Below are positions 17,579 through 25,443 of a stretch of 47,532 nucleotides of DNA, in pieces (positions within the stretch are counted from its first letter, which is position 1; every line of letters starts with the position of its first letter). Location: assembly GCA_022703355.1 (NCBI GenBank), contig JAKLDU010000002.1, positions 1-47,532 of the forward strand, read 5' to 3'. The position numbers and the translations under genes are program-made. The notes under the pieces are model-generated. The model saw only the letters and a list, made by a program, of their open reading frames with translations. It had not been told where the DNA came from and did no database searches. The DNA comes from Deltaproteobacteria bacterium. GTDB taxonomy: Bacteria; Desulfobacterota; Desulfomonilia; UBA1062.

Positions 17579-17869
17579 TTGGACGCGTTGACAAAGAATG
17601 ACATAGTCGAAAACATTGTCATGAACCTGGGTATCAGCCACAAAGAGGCCTATGACGGCGTAGAGACCTTTCTCGAGATCATCAAGGAGAACCTCGAGAA
17701 AGGCGAGGACGTTTCCCTGTCCGGCTTCGGGAAATGGTCGGTGAGGAGCAAGCGGGAGAGGAGGGGGCGCAACCCCAAGACCGGCGAGGAGATCTCTATC
17801 ACCCCCCGGCGCGTGGTGTCCTTCTCCCTGTCGAACGTGCTCAGGGCAAAGCTCGAAGGAAAGAAGTAG
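17579..17869 (+). CDS. Integration host factor / HU-family DNA-bending protein (IHF alpha-like)
   Basis: A 96-residue nucleoid protein from TTG at 17579, with AAAAGGGAG about 6 nt upstream. The start is set by family alignment: members begin just before the LTKNDIVENI helix. The core LTKNDIVENIVMNLGISHKEAYDGVETFLEIIKENLEKGEDVSLSGFGKWSVRSKRERRGRNPKTGEEISITPRR shows the DNA-binding beta arm with the conserved RNPKTG tip, where Pro intercalates into DNA. The sequence is closer to IHF alpha than to HU, but subunit identity is not certain. An upstream in-frame ATG (17504) would give an atypical extension. It bends DNA for recombination, replication and sigma54 promoters. Confidence 0.93.
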   Translation: MDALTKNDIVENIVMNLGISHKEAYDGVETFLEIIKENLEKGEDVSLSGFGKWSVRSKRERRGRNPKTGEEISITPRRVVSFSLSNVLRAKLEGKK

Positions 17870-17937
17870 GGAGCCCCGGCAGCACGCGCGCACCCGGTAC
17901 GGCCGTTTCCCCGGGGTGCGGCCGGATGCCCGGAGAC

Positions 17938-17959
17938 AAGGCCCATGACCATGGGCCTT
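17938..17959. terminator. Bidirectional hairpin between convergent IHF and selenoprotein genes
   Basis: AAGGCCCATG (17938-17947) and CATGGGCCTT (17950-17959) form a perfect 10-bp inverted repeat in the gap between two convergent genes (ends 17869 and 17968). There is no long T-run on either side, so it is a strong structure of probable terminator role. Confidence 0.6.
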
Positions 17960-17967
17960 CAGACCCC

Positions 17968-18174
17968 TCAGGACCCCCCGTACCCCACCTGCACCCTGCC
18001 GTCCTCCACCACCACGGGGACCTGCCTTTTGCCGCCGGAAAGCTCGAGCATCTCGTCGAGCTTGTCCCGGTCCCGCTTCACGTCGAAGTACTGCGCCCTT
18101 TCCCCGTAGGCCGACCTGGCCTGATCGGTGTAGGGTCAGCCGCCCTTGCCGTAGATGAGCACCTTCTTTTCCAT
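17968..18174 (-). CDS. Small glutaredoxin-like selenoprotein (UXX-star type) with in-frame UGA as Sec13
   Basis: A 68-residue protein if the TGA at 18138-18136 is read as selenocysteine: it begins MEKKVLIYGKGG, then U13-P-Y-T-D, and continues through AQYFDVKRDRDKLDEMLELSGGKRQVPVVVEDG to a real TGA at 17970-17968. The beta-alpha-beta pattern, the U-P-Y-T site (glutaredoxin CPYT) and the cis-Pro element QVPVVV are those of a thioredoxin fold. A very good ribosome site (GGGAGGA, 8 nt before ATG 18174) precedes it. Coding character continues unchanged across the UGA. A SECIS-like hairpin follows the UGA. It matches what I recall as the UXX-star (seleno)protein group, redox proteins of unknown substrate found in anaerobes. 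The alternative is a pseudogene with a Cys-to-stop change, made unlikely by the hairpin. Confidence 0.82.
18102..18138 (-). promoter_or_regulatory. SECIS-like hairpin directing UGA recoding
   Basis: Starting 13 nt after the UGA, AGGCC (18122-18118) pairs with GGCCT (18112-18108) around the five-base loop AGGTC. The loop contains the GGU characteristic of bacterial SelB-binding hairpins; the E. coli fdhF loop is AGGUCU. A lower CCC/GGG stem (18135-18133 with 18105-18103) can extend it. The distance from UGA to loop, 18 nt, fits the bacterial rule. Confidence 0.7.
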
Positions 18175-18228
18175 ACCGCTTTTCCTCCCTTGCCCATGGG
18201 TTTTGGGAATGCAACCCTTCGGAATATT

Positions 18229-18259
18229 CATATAGTGCATGAGCGCGGGGATTTTTCAA
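18229..18259 (-). promoter_or_regulatory. Candidate promoter of the selenoprotein gene
   Basis: TTGAAA (18259-18254) and TATATG (18234-18229) on the minus strand are separated by 19 nt. This is longer than ideal for sigma70 but usual for MerR-type activated promoters. The pair is about 55 nt before the start codon. Confidence 0.35.
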
Positions 18260-18323
18260 GCCCGATGTGCGGTCGCCTTCGACAGGGGCCTCCGCGGGGA
18301 CCTCACCCCCGGGCCTGCGCTGT

Positions 18324-18360
18324 CCGGGAACTTCCCGGTGGAAAAGCGGGAAGCTCCCGC
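18324..18360. promoter_or_regulatory. Twin 15-bp palindromes two helical turns apart (probable operator)
   Basis: CCGGGAACTTCCCGG (18324-18338) is a perfect palindrome around one base, and GCGGGAAGCTCCCGC (18346-18360) a nearly perfect one. They share the core CGGGAA...CCCG, and their centres are 22 bp apart. They lie between the divergent selenoprotein and AraC-type genes, about 45-80 bp upstream of the latter's -10 box, which suggests cooperative binding of a dimeric regulator. Confidence 0.6.
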
Positions 18361-18400
18361 GGCCCCGCTCTTTTGTGTGGCCCGGGGCGGAAGCCTGTAT

Positions 18401-18406
18401 TATAAT
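18401..18406 (+). promoter_or_regulatory. Consensus -10 box (TATAAT) upstream of the AraC-family gene
   Basis: A perfect TATAAT lies in an otherwise GC-rich region. No good -35 hexamer sits at the proper distance (TTGTGT is 22 nt away), so activation by a bound regulator is plausible. The inferred start site near 18413 favours the ATG at 18447 over the one at 18417. Confidence 0.55.
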
Positions 18407-18446
18407 ATTGTCTTACATGAGCCCTTCTCCGGAGGGATCGGCAGCT

Positions 18447-19577
18447 ATGCAGGGAGGTTTCTTGCCGGACGCATTCTTTGCACTCCTGGTGGATTTCGTG
18501 GCCTTCGGGGCAGGGTTCTCCCTCGTCTTCGCCCTCGCCCAGCTTTTCAGGAAAGACCCCGGCCTTTCCCACTGCCTCAATTTCCTGGTTTTCACAGGCA
18601 ACAGCCTCATCCAGCTCATCGTCGTCCTCAAGGCGCGGGGCACCGTCCAGGAATACCCCCTGGTCTTCTTCCTCTCCCTGTCGGCGCTCTTCTTCATCGG
18701 GCCGGCGAACTACCTCTACCACCATACCCTGCTGAACCCGGGGCAGCCGGTGCCGGCGAAGCTGAAGGCGCAGTTCGTGCCCGCGGCCCTGGCGGTCCTG
18801 TGCGGGCTCCTCTATCAGCTTCTCCCGGCAGGCACGAGGAGGGACTGGCTGGCCGGGTACGTCAGCTCGCCCCTTACCCAGTGGCCAACCGTCATCCTGG
18901 CCCTCGGGGTGGTCTTCATCTTCGCCTGCTTTCTGGTCATGACGAAGCTGGCGCTCACGGTCCTGAACAGCCGGAATATCCGGGCGCAGGCGCGCATCAT
19001 CCTGGCGGCCTTCCTTTCCACGCTGGTGTCCATCGTCCTCATCTCCCTGGGCTTCATTCTCGGCTCCGACCGGACCCTGGTCGCCGGCGGGGCGCTCGTG
19101 ACGCTCATCAACCTCTCCATGTTCTTCTCGAACATGCGCTATCCGGACTTCTACCGGCTGGTGGAGAGCGAGATCAAGAAAACCAGGTACGAGCGCTCGC
19201 TCCTCAAGGGCCTCGACACCGAACTCGTCAACGACCGGCTGGGATACCTCATGGGCAAGGAGCACATCTACAAGGACTTCGACCTGAGCCTCGAAAGCCT
19301 GGCCCGGCAGCTCTCCATCACCCCCCACCAGCTGTCCCAGTTCATGAACGAAAGGCTCCGCACCAGTTTCCGCCGCTACATAAACTCCTACCGGATCGAG
19401 GAGGCGAAGAAGATCCTCGCCAGCGATCCGGACAGGAATATCCTCACCGTCTGCTTCGACGTCGGCTTCAACTCCAAGTCCACCTTCAACCAGAGCTTCA
19501 GGAAATACACGAACCAGACACCCTCGGAGTTCCGCCAGGAGCACCAGGCGAAGGGCCCTGAAAGTTCCGATCTATAA
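18447..19577 (+). CDS. Membrane-embedded AraC-family transcriptional regulator
   Basis: A 376-residue protein. The N-terminal half (about 1-225) has seven or so hydrophobic segments, for example FVAFGAGFSLVFALAQLF, LVFFLSLSALFFIGPANYLY, VILALGVVFIFACFLVMTKLAL and IILAAFLSTLVSIVLISLGFIL. The C-terminal 100 residues form an AraC-type double HTH (FDLSLESLARQLSITPHQLSQFMNERLRTSFRRYINSYRIEEAKKIL...ILTVCFDVGFNSKSTFNQSFRKYTNQTPSEFRQEH). It probably senses a membrane-soluble or envelope signal and regulates the acyl-CoA enzyme operon that starts 245 nt downstream. The start at 18447 is chosen by the GGAGGG 11 nt upstream and the position of the TATAAT box. Confidence 0.9.
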   Translation: MQGGFLPDAFFALLVDFVAFGAGFSLVFALAQLFRKDPGLSHCLNFLVFTGNSLIQLIVVLKARGTVQEYPLVFFLSLSALFFIGPANYLYHHTLLNPGQPVPAKLKAQFVPAALAVLCGLLYQLLPAGTRRDWLAGYVSSPLTQWPTVILALGVVFIFACFLVMTKLALTVLNSRNIRAQARIILAAFLSTLVSIVLISLGFILGSDRTLVAGGALVTLINLSMFFSNMRYPDFYRLVESEIKKTRYERSLLKGLDTELVNDRLGYLMGKEHIYKDFDLSLESLARQLSITPHQLSQFMNERLRTSFRRYINSYRIEEAKKILASDPDRNILTVCFDVGFNSKSTFNQSFRKYTNQTPSEFRQEHQAKGPESSDL

Positions 19578-19593
19578 ACCCGGCCATCCCCGA

Positions 19594-19696
19594 GGCCCTG
19601 TGGCGCTTTTTACGGGTGCCGGGTGCCGGGCCGGGTCGAGGGGTGCCATCGCCCGCCCTGCAGCGCTTTTCCGGGGGCCGGACCCCGGGCCGGCCG
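19594..19696. repeat. Imperfect approximately 40-bp direct repeat with 60-bp period
   Basis: GCCCTGtgGCGCTTTT followed by a CCGGG-rich tract at 19595-19634 recurs at 19655-19693 as GCCCTGcaGCGCTTTT. The second copy contains CCGGGG-N6-CCCCGG (19671-19688). TATAAACCCGG also occurs twice, at 19573 and 19737. The stretch fills most of the gap between the AraC gene and the acyl-CoA dehydrogenase operon. Confidence 0.4.
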
Positions 19697-19822
19697 GCAA
19701 GAAAAAAGGGGAGTGCACGTTTTACGCGCCCGGATTTATAAACCCGGTCGACACGGACCGGGCCGCGGCCTACTTTACCGGCATGCAGGCTGAAACAATT
19801 TGAAAAAAGGAGGGAACTCACC

Positions 19823-21346
19823 GTGCAGGCACCCACACCCGAGGCGACAGGACATCCCCGCGCCCCCCTGGGTTTCACCGGGACGCTCAACAGCATCGAG
19901 GCGATGCACCGTCTCCCCGTCTGGATCAGGGGGGACTTCTACCGGGCCCTGGAGCTCGCCCGGAGGTTCAACGACCTGGTCGTGAAGCCCATGTCCGGGG
20001 AGGTGGACCTGAAGGTCATGGAGGACAACGACTACCTGCCCCGGGACTTCCTGAAAAAGGCGAACGAATGGGGGCTGTTCACACTCTGGATCCCCAAGAT
20101 GTACGGCGGGAAGGGCATGAACATGCTGTCCCTGTACCCCTTCATGGAAGAAGTGTCCTCCGCCTGCGCGGGGCTGGCGAACCTCATCGGCGCGCACTAC
20201 CTGGGGGTGTCCGTGCTGTGCTCGTCGTGCAACATGGATATCACGAACCGGGTGCTGCGGGACGTGGTAAAAGAGAATGACCGGGGCCGTCCCTGCACCA
20301 TCTCGCTGGCGTGGACCGAGCCGGACGCCGGGACCGATCAGGTGCAGGCCCCGCTTCTCCCCGGTGCGAAGGTCAGGACGCAGGCGACGAAGACCGCGGG
20401 GGGCTACGTGGTGAACGGGAGCAAGGTCTTCATCTCCTCCGGCCACCTGAGCACCTGGCACATGCTCATCTGTTACGAGGACGTGTTGAAGCCCGCGGAC
20501 ACCATCGTCATGCTCGCGGTGAAGACCGGGATGAGGGGATTCACCTTCGGCCACAAGGAGCGGAAAATGGGGCAGAAGGCCTGTGTGGCCAGCGAGCTGA
20601 TCTTCGAGGACTGCTTCGTGCCGGACGAAAACGTGTGCTTCGACCGGGAGCAGGTGCGGCGGCTGGGCATCACGGCGCGGCAGGCCGGGCTCAAGCTCAT
20701 CGACATGTTCCCCGCCGTGACCCAGCCCGGGGTGGCCGCCATCTCCACGGGCATCGCCCGGGCCGCCTGCGAGGCTGCTGTCCGCTATGCCGCGGAAAAG
20801 AAGGTCGCGGGAAAGGCTCTCATCAACCACGAGTGGGTGCAGCTGGTCATCGCGGACCTCTACCGGAACGCCGTGTCGTCCCGGGCAATCTACATGGAGG
20901 CGACCTATGCGGCGGGCCTGCTGAGCATGATCAGGCTGCTCTTCAACAAGGCGATCTTCTATCTCACGCTCGTCACTCCGGGGTGGTTCTTCACCCTGTT
21001 CGTCTCCCCCCTGTTCCGCCTGGGGATCGTCAGCCACGTCTACCGGAAGATGAACTTCGAGATGACCAGCCCCGAGGACGAGCGGCACATGTCAGGGCTG
21101 GGCTCGCTGACGAAGTTCACCTGCAGCGACCTGGCGATGCTCAACTGCTCCCTTGCCCTCGACCTCATGGGCGCGGACGGGACGAGGCACGACCTCGGCG
21201 CCGAGAAGCTCTTCCGGGACGCAAAGCTCCTCCAGATCTACGAGGGCACGAACGAGGTCAACAGGATCAATCTCTTTTCCCGGCACATCGCGCAGGTGAT
21301 GCCCGGTGTCGGGGTGTTCGAGCAGGGTTCGGGAGGTGAACGGTGA
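19823..21346 (+). CDS. Acyl-CoA dehydrogenase-family flavoprotein with a hydrophobic insertion
   Basis: A 507-residue protein that probably oxidises an acyl-CoA-type thioester with FAD. Seen: flavin/substrate motif SLAWTEPDAGTD (161-172), GGYVVNGSKVFISSG, and the C-terminal QIYEGTNEVNR with candidate catalytic base E474. It is about 120 residues longer than the usual 380. Residues about 368-412 (MIRLLFNKAIFYLTLVTPGWFFTL...) are strongly hydrophobic, so the enzyme may sit on the membrane. The start is GTG at 19823 with GGAGGG 8 nt upstream. First gene of a tight plus-strand operon; the next start overlaps its stop. The substrate is unknown. Confidence 0.88.
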   Translation: MQAPTPEATGHPRAPLGFTGTLNSIEAMHRLPVWIRGDFYRALELARRFNDLVVKPMSGEVDLKVMEDNDYLPRDFLKKANEWGLFTLWIPKMYGGKGMNMLSLYPFMEEVSSACAGLANLIGAHYLGVSVLCSSCNMDITNRVLRDVVKENDRGRPCTISLAWTEPDAGTDQVQAPLLPGAKVRTQATKTAGGYVVNGSKVFISSGHLSTWHMLICYEDVLKPADTIVMLAVKTGMRGFTFGHKERKMGQKACVASELIFEDCFVPDENVCFDREQVRRLGITARQAGLKLIDMFPAVTQPGVAAISTGIARAACEAAVRYAAEKKVAGKALINHEWVQLVIADLYRNAVSSRAIYMEATYAAGLLSMIRLLFNKAIFYLTLVTPGWFFTLFVSPLFRLGIVSHVYRKMNFEMTSPEDERHMSGLGSLTKFTCSDLAMLNCSLALDLMGADGTRHDLGAEKLFRDAKLLQIYEGTNEVNRINLFSRHIAQVMPGVGVFEQGSGGER

Positions 21347-22479
21347 GAATTGAGGCGCACGCGATGCATAACGGTGAGCTCGAGGCGTTCAACGACCTGG
21401 CGGAGAGCTTTGCGAAGAAGGAGCTGCTCGCGCACGTGCACGAGCGGGAGTTCCCTTACGCCCTGGATGCGGCGGAGGCGGTGGAGGCGGCACGGAAGGC
21501 CGGGCTGCTGAGCGTCAACCTCCCGGAGGAGTGGGGCGGGACCGGCCTCGACGCGTCCGTTCTGGCGGGGATGCTGAGCAGGATCAGCGCCGTGGACGCG
21601 GGCATGGCGGGGATACTCTTCACCCACGCCGCGGCCCTGGAGATCATTTCCGCAGCCGTTGACCGCGGGGACTGTGCGGAGGTCTGCCGACTCGTTTCGG
21701 GGCGGGAAGGCTCGCCCCTGGCGTTCCAGGTCTATGGCGGGCCCGGCGAGATCGAGCTCCCGGCAGTGGCGGGCGAAGGCGTGAACCAGCTCAGCGGCAG
21801 GCTGCCGCTCGTGGCGCTCGGGAGAATGGCCCGGCATGCGGTCGTGCCCGGCGCCCGCCCGGGGGGCGAGAAGTTCTCCTGGTATCTCGTCGACCTTTCT
21901 CTGGACGGGGTGAAAAAGTCGGACCCCGTGCTCACCCTCGGCATGCAGGCCTGCCAGGCCGTGGACATCGAGCTCGACGCCGTGCCCGCCCTGCTCCTGG
22001 GGGCGGAAGGGCAGGGCGGGGCGTATTTCCGCACGATGCAGGCACGGATGTCCGCCGGCGCCGCGGCCATCTCTCTTGGCATCATGGAGGGCTCCTTCCG
22101 GGAGGCCCTCGCTTATGCCCGTCAGCGCTGGCAGGGGGGCAGGTACCTCGAGGAGTGGTCGGGGGTCCGCATGATGCTCGCCCGGATGGCCGTCCAGATC
22201 GAGGTGAGCCGGTGCTGCCTGGCCGGCTGCGGCATTGCCGGGAATGGCGCGGCCTTCGGCGGGGAAGGGTCCGCCCTTGCGGCCGCGCTCCACATAAGCG
22301 AACTGGCCTGTGCCGCGACGTCCGAAGGCGTGCAGCTCCTCGGGGGCAACGGGTACATGAAGGACTACGGCCAGGAAAAGAGGATGAGGGACGCCAGGCA
22401 GGCCCGGTGCCTGCTGGGCATGGGCGGGCTGAGAATGATGAGCTTCATCGGGACGATCATGGAGGAGGCACGGGCATGA
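21343..22479 (+). CDS. Acyl-CoA dehydrogenase-like protein lacking the usual catalytic glutamate motif
   Basis: A 378-residue ACAD-family protein from GTG at 21343, overlapping the previous stop by 4 nt. Family signs: LPEEWGGTGLDASVLAGMLSRISAVDAGMAG near the N-terminus and GVQLLGGNGYMKDYGQEKRMRDAR near the C-terminus. Where ACADs read I-Y-E-G-T after the MRDA block, this protein has ARCLLGMGGLRMM, so the common catalytic Glu is missing. The mid-region TEPxAGSD block is also not recognisable. It may be a non-catalytic partner of the upstream ACAD, or use a Glu elsewhere as long-chain and isovaleryl enzymes do. Confidence 0.82.
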   Translation: MRIEAHAMHNGELEAFNDLAESFAKKELLAHVHEREFPYALDAAEAVEAARKAGLLSVNLPEEWGGTGLDASVLAGMLSRISAVDAGMAGILFTHAAALEIISAAVDRGDCAEVCRLVSGREGSPLAFQVYGGPGEIELPAVAGEGVNQLSGRLPLVALGRMARHAVVPGARPGGEKFSWYLVDLSLDGVKKSDPVLTLGMQACQAVDIELDAVPALLLGAEGQGGAYFRTMQARMSAGAAAISLGIMEGSFREALAYARQRWQGGRYLEEWSGVRMMLARMAVQIEVSRCCLAGCGIAGNGAAFGGEGSALAAALHISELACAATSEGVQLLGGNGYMKDYGQEKRMRDARQARCLLGMGGLRMMSFIGTIMEEARA

Positions 22480-23255
22480 AGAGGTACGCACCGGACAGGA
22501 ACGATTTTTTCAAGGGCATCGTGCAGAGCGAGAACAGGGAGTACGACGTGAAGATGCCGATCTTCTACTACGACAGCATGGCCATGAGCGCCATCTGCAC
22601 GGCCTCCACCAGGCAGGTGAGGAAGCTCCTCCCACTGCCCGACATGCACCCCGTGGAGGCGTTCCCGGGCAGGTGCCTGGTGGCGTTCTCGGCCTTCGAG
22701 TACCGCAGAACGGACATCGGCCCCTACAACGAGTTCAGCGTCAGCGCCCTCATCTCCTACGGCAGGAGGCCTGTCCCGGGGGTAGCCCCGCTCCTCTCTG
22801 TGCTGAAGAACCGCTTCACCGCGTACATCATCCACCTGCCCGTAACCTCCGAGCGGGCTCGCCGGGGCGGGGTCGAGACCTGCGGGTACCCGAAGTTCCT
22901 GGCCGACATCACCTTCACGCAGGAGGGAGGAAACACCGCGTGCACCGTGGCGGAAAACGGTGAGCGGATCCTGACGCTCAGGGGCAGAAACCCCCGGACC
23001 TCCCGGGGCAGGGTCACGAAGTACATCATCCACACGGTGCTGGGCGGCATACCCCTCAGGGCGAACCTTTACCTGAACCCCATCCGGTACCGTCAGACGA
23101 TCGGCTTGGGGGCGGCGAGACTCGATATCGGCAATGGGCACAGGATCTGCGGCGAGCTGAAGGGCATGGGGTTGAGCGGGATGCCGGTCCTGTACCAGTA
23201 TACGCCGTCCTATGAGGCGATTTTGTGCAACTCCAGGAATCTCATGGACGATTGA
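22476..23255 (+). CDS. Acetoacetate decarboxylase-superfamily protein
   Basis: A 259-residue protein from the ATG at 22476, whose ATGA overlaps the previous stop. It resembles the ADC fold: GPYNEFSVSALISYG, YIIHLPVTSERARRGGVETCGYPKFLADITF and a late NPIRYRQTIGLGAARL. K140 in GYPKFLADI is in the position of the Schiff-base lysine region of acetoacetate decarboxylases. The superfamily also includes aldolase-dehydratases and proteins of unknown reaction, so decarboxylation is not assured. The operon context suggests it acts on a beta-keto or enoyl product of the acyl-CoA enzymes. Confidence 0.78.
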   Translation: MKRYAPDRNDFFKGIVQSENREYDVKMPIFYYDSMAMSAICTASTRQVRKLLPLPDMHPVEAFPGRCLVAFSAFEYRRTDIGPYNEFSVSALISYGRRPVPGVAPLLSVLKNRFTAYIIHLPVTSERARRGGVETCGYPKFLADITFTQEGGNTACTVAENGERILTLRGRNPRTSRGRVTKYIIHTVLGGIPLRANLYLNPIRYRQTIGLGAARLDIGNGHRICGELKGMGLSGMPVLYQYTPSYEAILCNSRNLMDD

Positions 23256-23267
23256 GGGGGTCTTGCA

Positions 23268-24119
23268 ATGGGAATGAAGAATCTCCGGGAAAGAAAGGTG
23301 GTCATCACCGGGGCTGCATCGGGGATAGGGAGGGAGCTGGCGCTCGCTTTCGCGCGAGAGCGGTGCGACATGGTCCTGGCGGATATCGACGAGGCGGGGC
23401 TGCAGGAGACCGTCGGGATGGTGAACGGGGCGGGAGGCAGCGCCGAGGCATTTTTCTGCGACGTGTCGAAAGCGGATCAGGTCACGAGGATGGCCGACCG
23501 CTGCTTCGACAAGTGGGGGAGGGTGGACCTACTCATCAACAACGCGGGCGTCGCATCCACGGGGTTCATGGGCGACGTCCCCATCACGGACTGGGAATGG
23601 GTCATGTCCATCAATTTCTGGGGCGTCGTGTACGGCTGCCACGCCTTCGTCCCGGGGATGAAGGGGCAGGGGGAGGGCCACATCGTGAACGTGGCGTCCG
23701 CCGCGGGCATCATCTCGTCGGCGGAGATGGCTCCCTACAACGCGTCGAAGGCCGCGGTGATCTCCCTCTCGGAAACGCTCAAGAGCGAGCTTGCCCCCTA
23801 TGGCATCGGGGTGACGGTGCTCTGCCCGACCTTCGTCCGGACGAACCTGCTGGAAAAGATGCGGTTCACGGACGATTTCCAGCGGCACTGCTCCACCACG
23901 GGCATGGCGAACGCCCGGTGGACGCCCGAGAAAGTCGCGGCCCTGGTGCTCGACGCGGTCAGGCGGGACAGGGTGTACGTGCTCCCTCAGGCGTCGGCCA
24001 GGCTGATCTGGCTTTTCAAGCGCATATCACCGGCCGCCTACCTTGGCTTCTTCGCCTTCCTGATGCGCATGGGGTGGGCGAGGGGCCTCATGCTCCGCAT
24101 GGTGAAGGCAGGGTTCTGA
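23268..24119 (+). CDS. Short-chain dehydrogenase/reductase
   Basis: A 283-residue Rossmann-fold oxidoreductase. NAD(P)-binding motif TGAASGIG (14-21), D39 after the second strand (favours NAD(H)), NNAG (91-94), and catalytic S144, Y157 and K161 (YNASK). The C-terminal extension (about 245-283, hydrophobic with FLMRMGWARGLMLRM) may contact a membrane or lipid substrate. Last gene of the 19.8-24.1 kb operon, 12 nt after the ADC-like gene. Likely a hydroxyacyl or alcohol dehydrogenase step; the substrate is unknown. Confidence 0.92.
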   Translation: MGMKNLRERKVVITGAASGIGRELALAFARERCDMVLADIDEAGLQETVGMVNGAGGSAEAFFCDVSKADQVTRMADRCFDKWGRVDLLINNAGVASTGFMGDVPITDWEWVMSINFWGVVYGCHAFVPGMKGQGEGHIVNVASAAGIISSAEMAPYNASKAAVISLSETLKSELAPYGIGVTVLCPTFVRTNLLEKMRFTDDFQRHCSTTGMANARWTPEKVAALVLDAVRRDRVYVLPQASARLIWLFKRISPAAYLGFFAFLMRMGWARGLMLRMVKAGF

Positions 24120-24171
24120 GGAGAGCGGGCAGGTCCCGAAAGAAGCGTTCCGGCAGGCTCACGCAGGGCGC

Positions 24172-25428
24172 TTATTTCCACTCCCGCTCGTCCCGGAGGG
24201 GTTTCGCGTCCGGGGCTAAGCTCCCGGGCAGGGCGAACTCGACCTCGTCCACCCTCACCGTGCAGGTCTCCTGGAAGACCTTTTCGAAGCGGGCCTTCAG
24301 GCCCTTCAGGTCCTTCTCCCCGCCCCGGGGGTCGAGCCGTGCCAGAAGGAAGTCCCGGTGGCCTTTGCGGGTCACCACAAGCTCGACGGCCAGGCCCGGG
24401 AAGCTCTCGGCAACGCGCCTGACCTGGCTGGGGGCCACGAACATGCCCCTGACCTTCACGGCGTCGCCCACCCGGCCCGCGATCCCCGAGAGGCGCCGCG
24501 AGGTCCTGCCGCAGGGGCAGGGCGCTTCGACCAGGCTCGAGAGGTCGCCGGTGCCGAAGCGCAGGAGGAAGAAGACGGGGTTCAGCCGGGTCACCACCAC
24601 CTCGCCCAGCTCCCCCGCCGCCACAGGCGCGCCCGTGGCGGGATCCACGATCTCCACGATCACCTCCTCGCAGAGGTGCCAGCCCTGTTTTTCCGAGCAC
24701 TCGTAGGCCACGTCGCCCACCTCGGTGGCGCCGTACATCTGGTAGGTGTCGATGAGGAACTCGGTCTCGAAGCGCTGCCTCAGGCTCGGCTGGAGCGGCT
24801 CGGCCACGAAGCTCGCGCGCCTCAGCGAGAAGTCCCGGGCGAAGTCGAAGCCCAGCTCGCCCGCCTTCTCGATGATGGCCATGAGGAAGCTCGGGGTGCC
24901 GGTGTAGCCCGTGACGTGCAGGTCCCTGATGAGCTGCACCTGGAGCTGCGCGGAAGACGCCCCCGAGGGCACCACGGTGGCGCCCACCCTGGTGAGCCCG
25001 CCGTGGAAGGTGAGCCCGGCGGCCACCATGTGGTAGGAGAAGGCGTTGAGCACCACGTCGCCCGGGCCGAAGCCCGCGGCCTTGTAGCCCCTGGCCCACA
25101 GCGGGTCGCTCGAGCCCAGGTGCGGCTCGTACACCGGGCCGGGCGAGGTGAAGATGCGCTCCACCGGTGCGCCCGGGTCCTCGAGCCCGCCGTACGGGGG
25201 CTGCTGCGCCTGGAGCGCCACGACCCGCTCGCGGCTGATGACCGGGAGCTTCACGAGGTCGTCCACACCCTGCACGTCGGCCGGCGTGAGGCCCCGCTCA
25301 TCCAGGATCCTCTTCACCCGGGAGGACTTCTCGTACCCGAGTTCGACCATCCCGGCGATCTTCCGGTCCTGCTCCGCCCGCCGCTCTTCGCGGGACACCG
25401 TCTCGAGCCTGTCGAAATAGCCGCCCAT
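24172..25428 (-). CDS. Phenylacetate-CoA ligase-family adenylate-forming enzyme (PaaK-like)
   Basis: A 418-residue ANL-superfamily protein of the short PaaK type. Seen: VDDLVKLPVISRERV near 60, a degenerate P-loop-like FTSPGPVYEPH (about 92-102) where most members read SSGTTGxP, GYTGTPSFLMAIIEKAGELGFDF, the adenylate-binding YGATEVGDVAYEC, and the C-terminal VRGMFVAPSQVRRV. It activates a carboxylate to a CoA thioester via an acyl-AMP. The altered P-loop is typical of a PaaK-like subgroup found in liv-type operons. Last gene of the minus-strand operon, 15 nt after livF. Aromatic acids are the textbook substrates of the family; here the substrate is not shown by sequence. Confidence 0.82.
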   Translation of the reverse strand: MGGYFDRLETVSREERRAEQDRKIAGMVELGYEKSSRVKRILDERGLTPADVQGVDDLVKLPVISRERVVALQAQQPPYGGLEDPGAPVERIFTSPGPVYEPHLGSSDPLWARGYKAAGFGPGDVVLNAFSYHMVAAGLTFHGGLTRVGATVVPSGASSAQLQVQLIRDLHVTGYTGTPSFLMAIIEKAGELGFDFARDFSLRRASFVAEPLQPSLRQRFETEFLIDTYQMYGATEVGDVAYECSEKQGWHLCEEVIVEIVDPATGAPVAAGELGEVVVTRLNPVFFLLRFGTGDLSSLVEAPCPCGRTSRRLSGIAGRVGDAVKVRGMFVAPSQVRRVAESFPGLAVELVVTRKGHRDFLLARLDPRGGEKDLKGLKARFEKVFQETCTVRVDEVEFALPGSLAPDAKPLRDEREWK

Positions 25429-25443
25429 ATCTCCCTCCCCGGG

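Noticed and set aside
17968-18174. Pseudogene explanation for the UGA in the thioredoxin-fold gene
   Set aside because: A single stop exactly at the catalytic position, intact frame on both sides, a strong ribosome site and a SECIS-like hairpin favour recoding over decay.
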